NCBI GenBank assembly: GCA_002479645.1
Contig: DLOO01000030.1
Coordinates: 8,105 to 14,879, forward strand
Reading direction: 5' to 3'
From: Lachnoclostridium sp. UBA7482
Lineage (GTDB): Bacteria; Bacillota; Clostridia; Lachnospirales; Lachnospiraceae
Length of the DNA: 6,775 bases
Under the pieces are notes generated by a model. It was not told the DNA's origin and did not search any database. It worked only from the letters and a program-made list of their open reading frames with translations. Both the position numbers and the translations under genes were made by a program. Shown piece by piece: positions 4,922 through 6,775 of the stretch (position 1 is its first letter; the number at the start of each line of letters is the position of its first letter).

Positions 4922-5596
4922 TTATTTCTCGATTTCTCTGTTCTTGTGCAGTTCCTTGAGTTCCTCAATCGGCTTCTGCATAAGATCTTCGATGATCTTG
5001 TCGTACTCACCGTTGTTGATCTCGTCAACTCTCTTGTTTACGTGATCAGCGGTCGGAGCGATATACTTACCGTTTAATCTTCTGGCAAGCATTGCTACCT
5101 GAGGATGGGAAATTCCTGCAGGACAACGGGAAGAACATACGCCGCACATTACGCAGTCAAAGGAAAGGTCAGCACACTTCTCATACTCACCACGCTGTGC
5201 ATATGCGATGTACTGCATAACATTCAGACCCTGAGTACAAGCCTTGGTACATGCGTTACATCCTACACAGGAGTAGATTTCCGGGTAAAGCTGCATCATA
5301 ATCTGCTCGGTAGGCTTTACTTCTTCGATGTTATAAACTTCCTTTACAAGCGGGAAGAAAGGAAGTGTTGCAATGTACATTCCTTCCTGAACCTGAGTAC
5401 CGCATGCCAGACATGCGTGCAACTCACGATCACCCTTGATTCTGTAGATGGTTGCGCACGCACCACAGAAACCATTACGACAACCACAGCCACGAACGAG
5501 CTCATATCCGGCATATTCCATAGCCTTCATGATCGTCAGGTTGGATGGTACTTCGTATTTCTTACCATATAAGAAAATATTTACCATTTCGCTCAT
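4922..5596 (-). CDS. FrdB/SdhB-like iron-sulfur electron-transfer subunit
   Basis: 224 residues. The N-terminal ferredoxin-like domain (1-100) carries C39-x4-C44-x2-C47-x14-C62, the [2Fe-2S] pattern of SdhB/FrdB, plus extra cysteines C37 and C65. The C-terminal half has two complete CxxCxxCxxxC motifs: C110/C113/C116/C120 and C148/C151/C154/C158-P. This predicts two [4Fe-4S] clusters, whereas classical FrdB/SdhB has one [4Fe-4S] and one [3Fe-4S] cluster next to the quinone site. It is therefore closer to the electron wire of soluble enzymes such as TfrB or HdrC, but lacks their CCG (HdrB-like) domain. GGAGG lies 6 bases before the ATG; 26 bases separate it from the upstream gene and 14 from the flavoprotein gene. 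It should carry electrons from the FAD/NAD subunits to the FrdA-like flavin in the cytosol. Confidence 0.9.
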   Translation of the reverse strand: MSEMVNIFLYGKKYEVPSNLTIMKAMEYAGYELVRGCGCRNGFCGACATIYRIKGDRELHACLACGTQVQEGMYIATLPFFPLVKEVYNIEEVKPTEQIMMQLYPEIYSCVGCNACTKACTQGLNVMQYIAYAQRGEYEKCADLSFDCVMCGVCSSRCPAGISHPQVAMLARRLNGKYIAPTADHVNKRVDEINNGEYDKIIEDLMQKPIEELKELHKNREIEK

Positions 5597-5622
5597 GTTA
5601 ATCCTCCATATTTATCTACTGA

Positions 5623-6471
5623 TTAGTATTCACTGGGCATTTTGTCAAGCTGATCAAAACGGAATACCGGACCATCTTTACAAACAAACTTGTCACCTAC
5701 GTTACAACGTCCGCACTTACCTACGCCACACTTCATACGAAGCTCAAGAGTGGTATAAACCTGCTCATCCTTAAAGCCGATTTCTTTCAGACCGGCAAGG
5801 GTAAACTTAATCATGATCGGCGGTCCGCAAAGAACTGCCGTGGAAGTATTTCTGAGACCGAGTTCCTTAACATAATTCGGAACAAAGCCTACATGACCAT
5901 CCCAGTCATCCTGCTCACGGTCGATGGTAAGATGAACGTCACAGTCCTTCTCATTCATCCATTCGTTCTTGATTTCTTCATAGAAAACAAGGTCTTCCTT
6001 ACTTCTGGAACCGTAAACAATATCAATGTGACCGTAGTTCTCGCGATTTGCTCTTACATAGTTTATTACGGAACGAACCGGTGCAAGACCGATACCGCCG
6101 GCGATGAACAGAAGGTCCTTGCCCTTCAGGTCGCTCTCAACCGGGAAACCGTTTCCGTAAGGTCCGCGGATAGTAACCATCTGGCCGACTTCAATTTGGT
6201 GCAGCCATGTGGTAACGCAGCCGCAGCGCTTAATGGAAATTTCCATAAACTCTTTATTGGTCGGGGAAGAGGTAATGGAGAACAGCGCCTCACCTACGCC
6301 GGGAATGGAAAGCATAGCACACTGTCCCGGGATATGCTCAAATACCTTGCCGCCGCCAACTGCATTTACACGGAAAGTCTTAACATCCGAAGTCTCGGTA
6401 CGAATATCAGTAATAATACCAAGCTGAGGAATCAAGGTTTCTCTCATTTCATTCATCAACTGTTCATTCAT
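5623..6471 (-). CDS. FAD/NAD(P)-binding, [2Fe-2S] oxidoreductase subunit (AsrB/HydG-like)
   Basis: 282 residues in the ferredoxin-NADP reductase superfamily layout. The FAD-binding barrel (about 15-110) has 'PGQCAML' (48-54) and 'FSITSSP' (64-70), the family's isoalloxazine-binding loop. The NAD(P)-binding half has 'AGGIGLAPVRSVI' (124-136), 'YGSR' (153-156) and 'CGPPIM' (215-220). The C-terminus carries a [2Fe-2S] motif, C248-x4-C253-x2-C256-x7-C264. This is the plan of the gamma subunit of sulfhydrogenases, anaerobic sulfite reductase subunit B and PyrK-type proteins, which oxidise NAD(P)H and pass electrons to iron-sulfur partners. Its ATG shares one base with the TGA of the upstream dicluster gene (TGATG), with GGAGG 9 bases upstream, so the two are translationally coupled. 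NADH or NADPH preference cannot be settled by eye. Confidence 0.9.
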   Translation of the reverse strand: MNEQLMNEMRETLIPQLGIITDIRTETSDVKTFRVNAVGGGKVFEHIPGQCAMLSIPGVGEALFSITSSPTNKEFMEISIKRCGCVTTWLHQIEVGQMVTIRGPYGNGFPVESDLKGKDLLFIAGGIGLAPVRSVINYVRANRENYGHIDIVYGSRSKEDLVFYEEIKNEWMNEKDCDVHLTIDREQDDWDGHVGFVPNYVKELGLRNTSTAVLCGPPIMIKFTLAGLKEIGFKDEQVYTTLELRMKCGVGKCGRCNVGDKFVCKDGPVFRFDQLDKMPSEY

Positions 6472-6775
6472 CAGTCCTTACCTCCTAACGCTTTCGCAAC
6501 CTTAACGATATTGAGAGACTGAGGACAGGACTTCAAACATCTGCCGCATCCTACACAGCCGTATACACCGTCATTGTTATTCGGGAAGTAAACAAGCTTA
6601 TGCATGAATCTCTGGCGGAAACGCTCCTTCTGAGATACACGATTGTTACCGTGAGACATCTGGGTAAAATCAGAATACATACAGGAATCCCAGCAGCGGA
6701 AACGGATAACGCCTTCGTTGGTCTTGAATTCTCTTACGTCGAAACACTGGCATGTCGGGCATACAAATGTACATG
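6471..6775 (-). CDS. 4Fe-4S dicluster electron-transfer subunit (AsrA/HydB-like), C-terminal part
   Basis: The frame is open to the right edge, so only the last 100 residues or so are visible. An ATG at 6680 is internal and not the start: the upstream codons continue a good match. The visible part begins inside a first ferredoxin motif (C-TFV-CPTCQCFD, the end of CxxCxxCxxxCP), then 'RFRCWDSC' and a linker with 'KERFRQRFMHKL'. A second motif, CVGCGRCLKSCP, follows near the C-terminus, which ends ALGGKD. This order is typical of anaerobic sulfite reductase subunit A and hydrogenase beta subunits. It should relay electrons with the FAD/NAD subunit encoded next, whose start codon it overlaps by one base. 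The missing N-terminal part and the operon promoter lie outside the window. Confidence 0.87.
   Translation of the reverse strand, partial: CTFVCPTCQCFDVREFKTNEGVIRFRCWDSCMYSDFTQMSHGNNRVSQKERFRQRFMHKLVYFPNNNDGVYGCVGCGRCLKSCPQSLNIVKVAKALGGKD

Noticed and set aside
3405..5045. 546-codon open frame on the plus strand.
   Set aside because: It lies antisense across the FrdA-like gene and into the FrdB-like gene, has no recognisable domain, and is explained by codon bias of the real genes on the other strand.
5105..6522. Plus-strand frames opposite the iron-sulfur and FAD/NAD subunits.
   Set aside because: Antisense shadows with no motifs; the minus-strand genes have complete cofactor motifs, ribosome sites and operon spacing.
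6678..6680. ATG at 6680 as the start of a small 69-residue ferredoxin.
   Set aside because: Upstream codons in the same frame continue an AsrA/HydB-like match, including cysteine motifs, and there is no ribosome site, so it is an internal methionine.
1..6775. CRISPR arrays, tRNA or rRNA genes, complete insertion sequences.
   Set aside because: No regularly spaced repeats, no tRNA-like or rRNA-like sequence and no transposase frame were seen on either strand.

Overview
The window looks like a chromosomal piece of an anaerobic, low-to-moderate GC Firmicute, most likely a gut-type clostridium of the Lachnospiraceae kind. The reasons are strong GGAGG ribosome sites, sigma-A type promoters, a CD3324-family HTH protein, and an oxygen-sensitive redox operon rich in iron-sulfur clusters. 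The taxonomic call is inference from gene content and style; no rRNA or marker gene is present.

Left part (1-1620): a partial membrane zinc metallopeptidase of the M50 type (minus strand, cut by the left edge) is divergent from a small CD3324-family HTH protein (660-929). The HTH gene has a long, structured 5' leader: a promoter near 488-516, a possible 12-14 codon leader peptide, a perfect 10-bp stem-loop, and a second hairpin that covers the gene's own Shine-Dalgarno. A clear intrinsic terminator follows at 933-970. Next is a GNAT acetyltransferase (1072-1620) with its own extended -10 promoter.

Middle part (1621-3299): a long hairpin (1667-1721) ends the minus-strand transporter gene and separates it from the convergent GNAT gene. 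The transporter (3003-1768) is a compact AspT/YidE-type (aspartate:alanine exchanger superfamily) protein with two inverted half-repeats and no RCK/TrkA-C domains. It has its own near-consensus promoter (TTGACA, 17 bp, TAATAT), which fixes its start at 3003. The spacer before it (3080-3299) holds two inverted repeats that probably end the upstream operon.

Right part (3300-6775): a tight minus-strand operon, read from right to left, encodes (i) the end of a 4Fe-4S dicluster protein like AsrA/HydB, (ii) an FAD/NAD(P)-binding plus [2Fe-2S] subunit like AsrB/HydG, (iii) a FrdB/SdhB-like [2Fe-2S] plus 2x[4Fe-4S] protein, and (iv) a FrdA/SdhA-like flavoprotein. Spacings are a 1-base overlap, 26 bases and 14 bases. 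The simplest reading is a soluble NAD(P)H-dependent fumarate reductase (or reductase of a related enoate). The AsrAB/HydBG-type module takes electrons from NAD(P)H and passes them through the FrdB-like wire to the FrdA-like active site. No membrane anchor subunit is seen. The neighbouring dicarboxylate-type transporter could export succinate or exchange it for fumarate, malate or aspartate. The operon promoter lies beyond the right edge.
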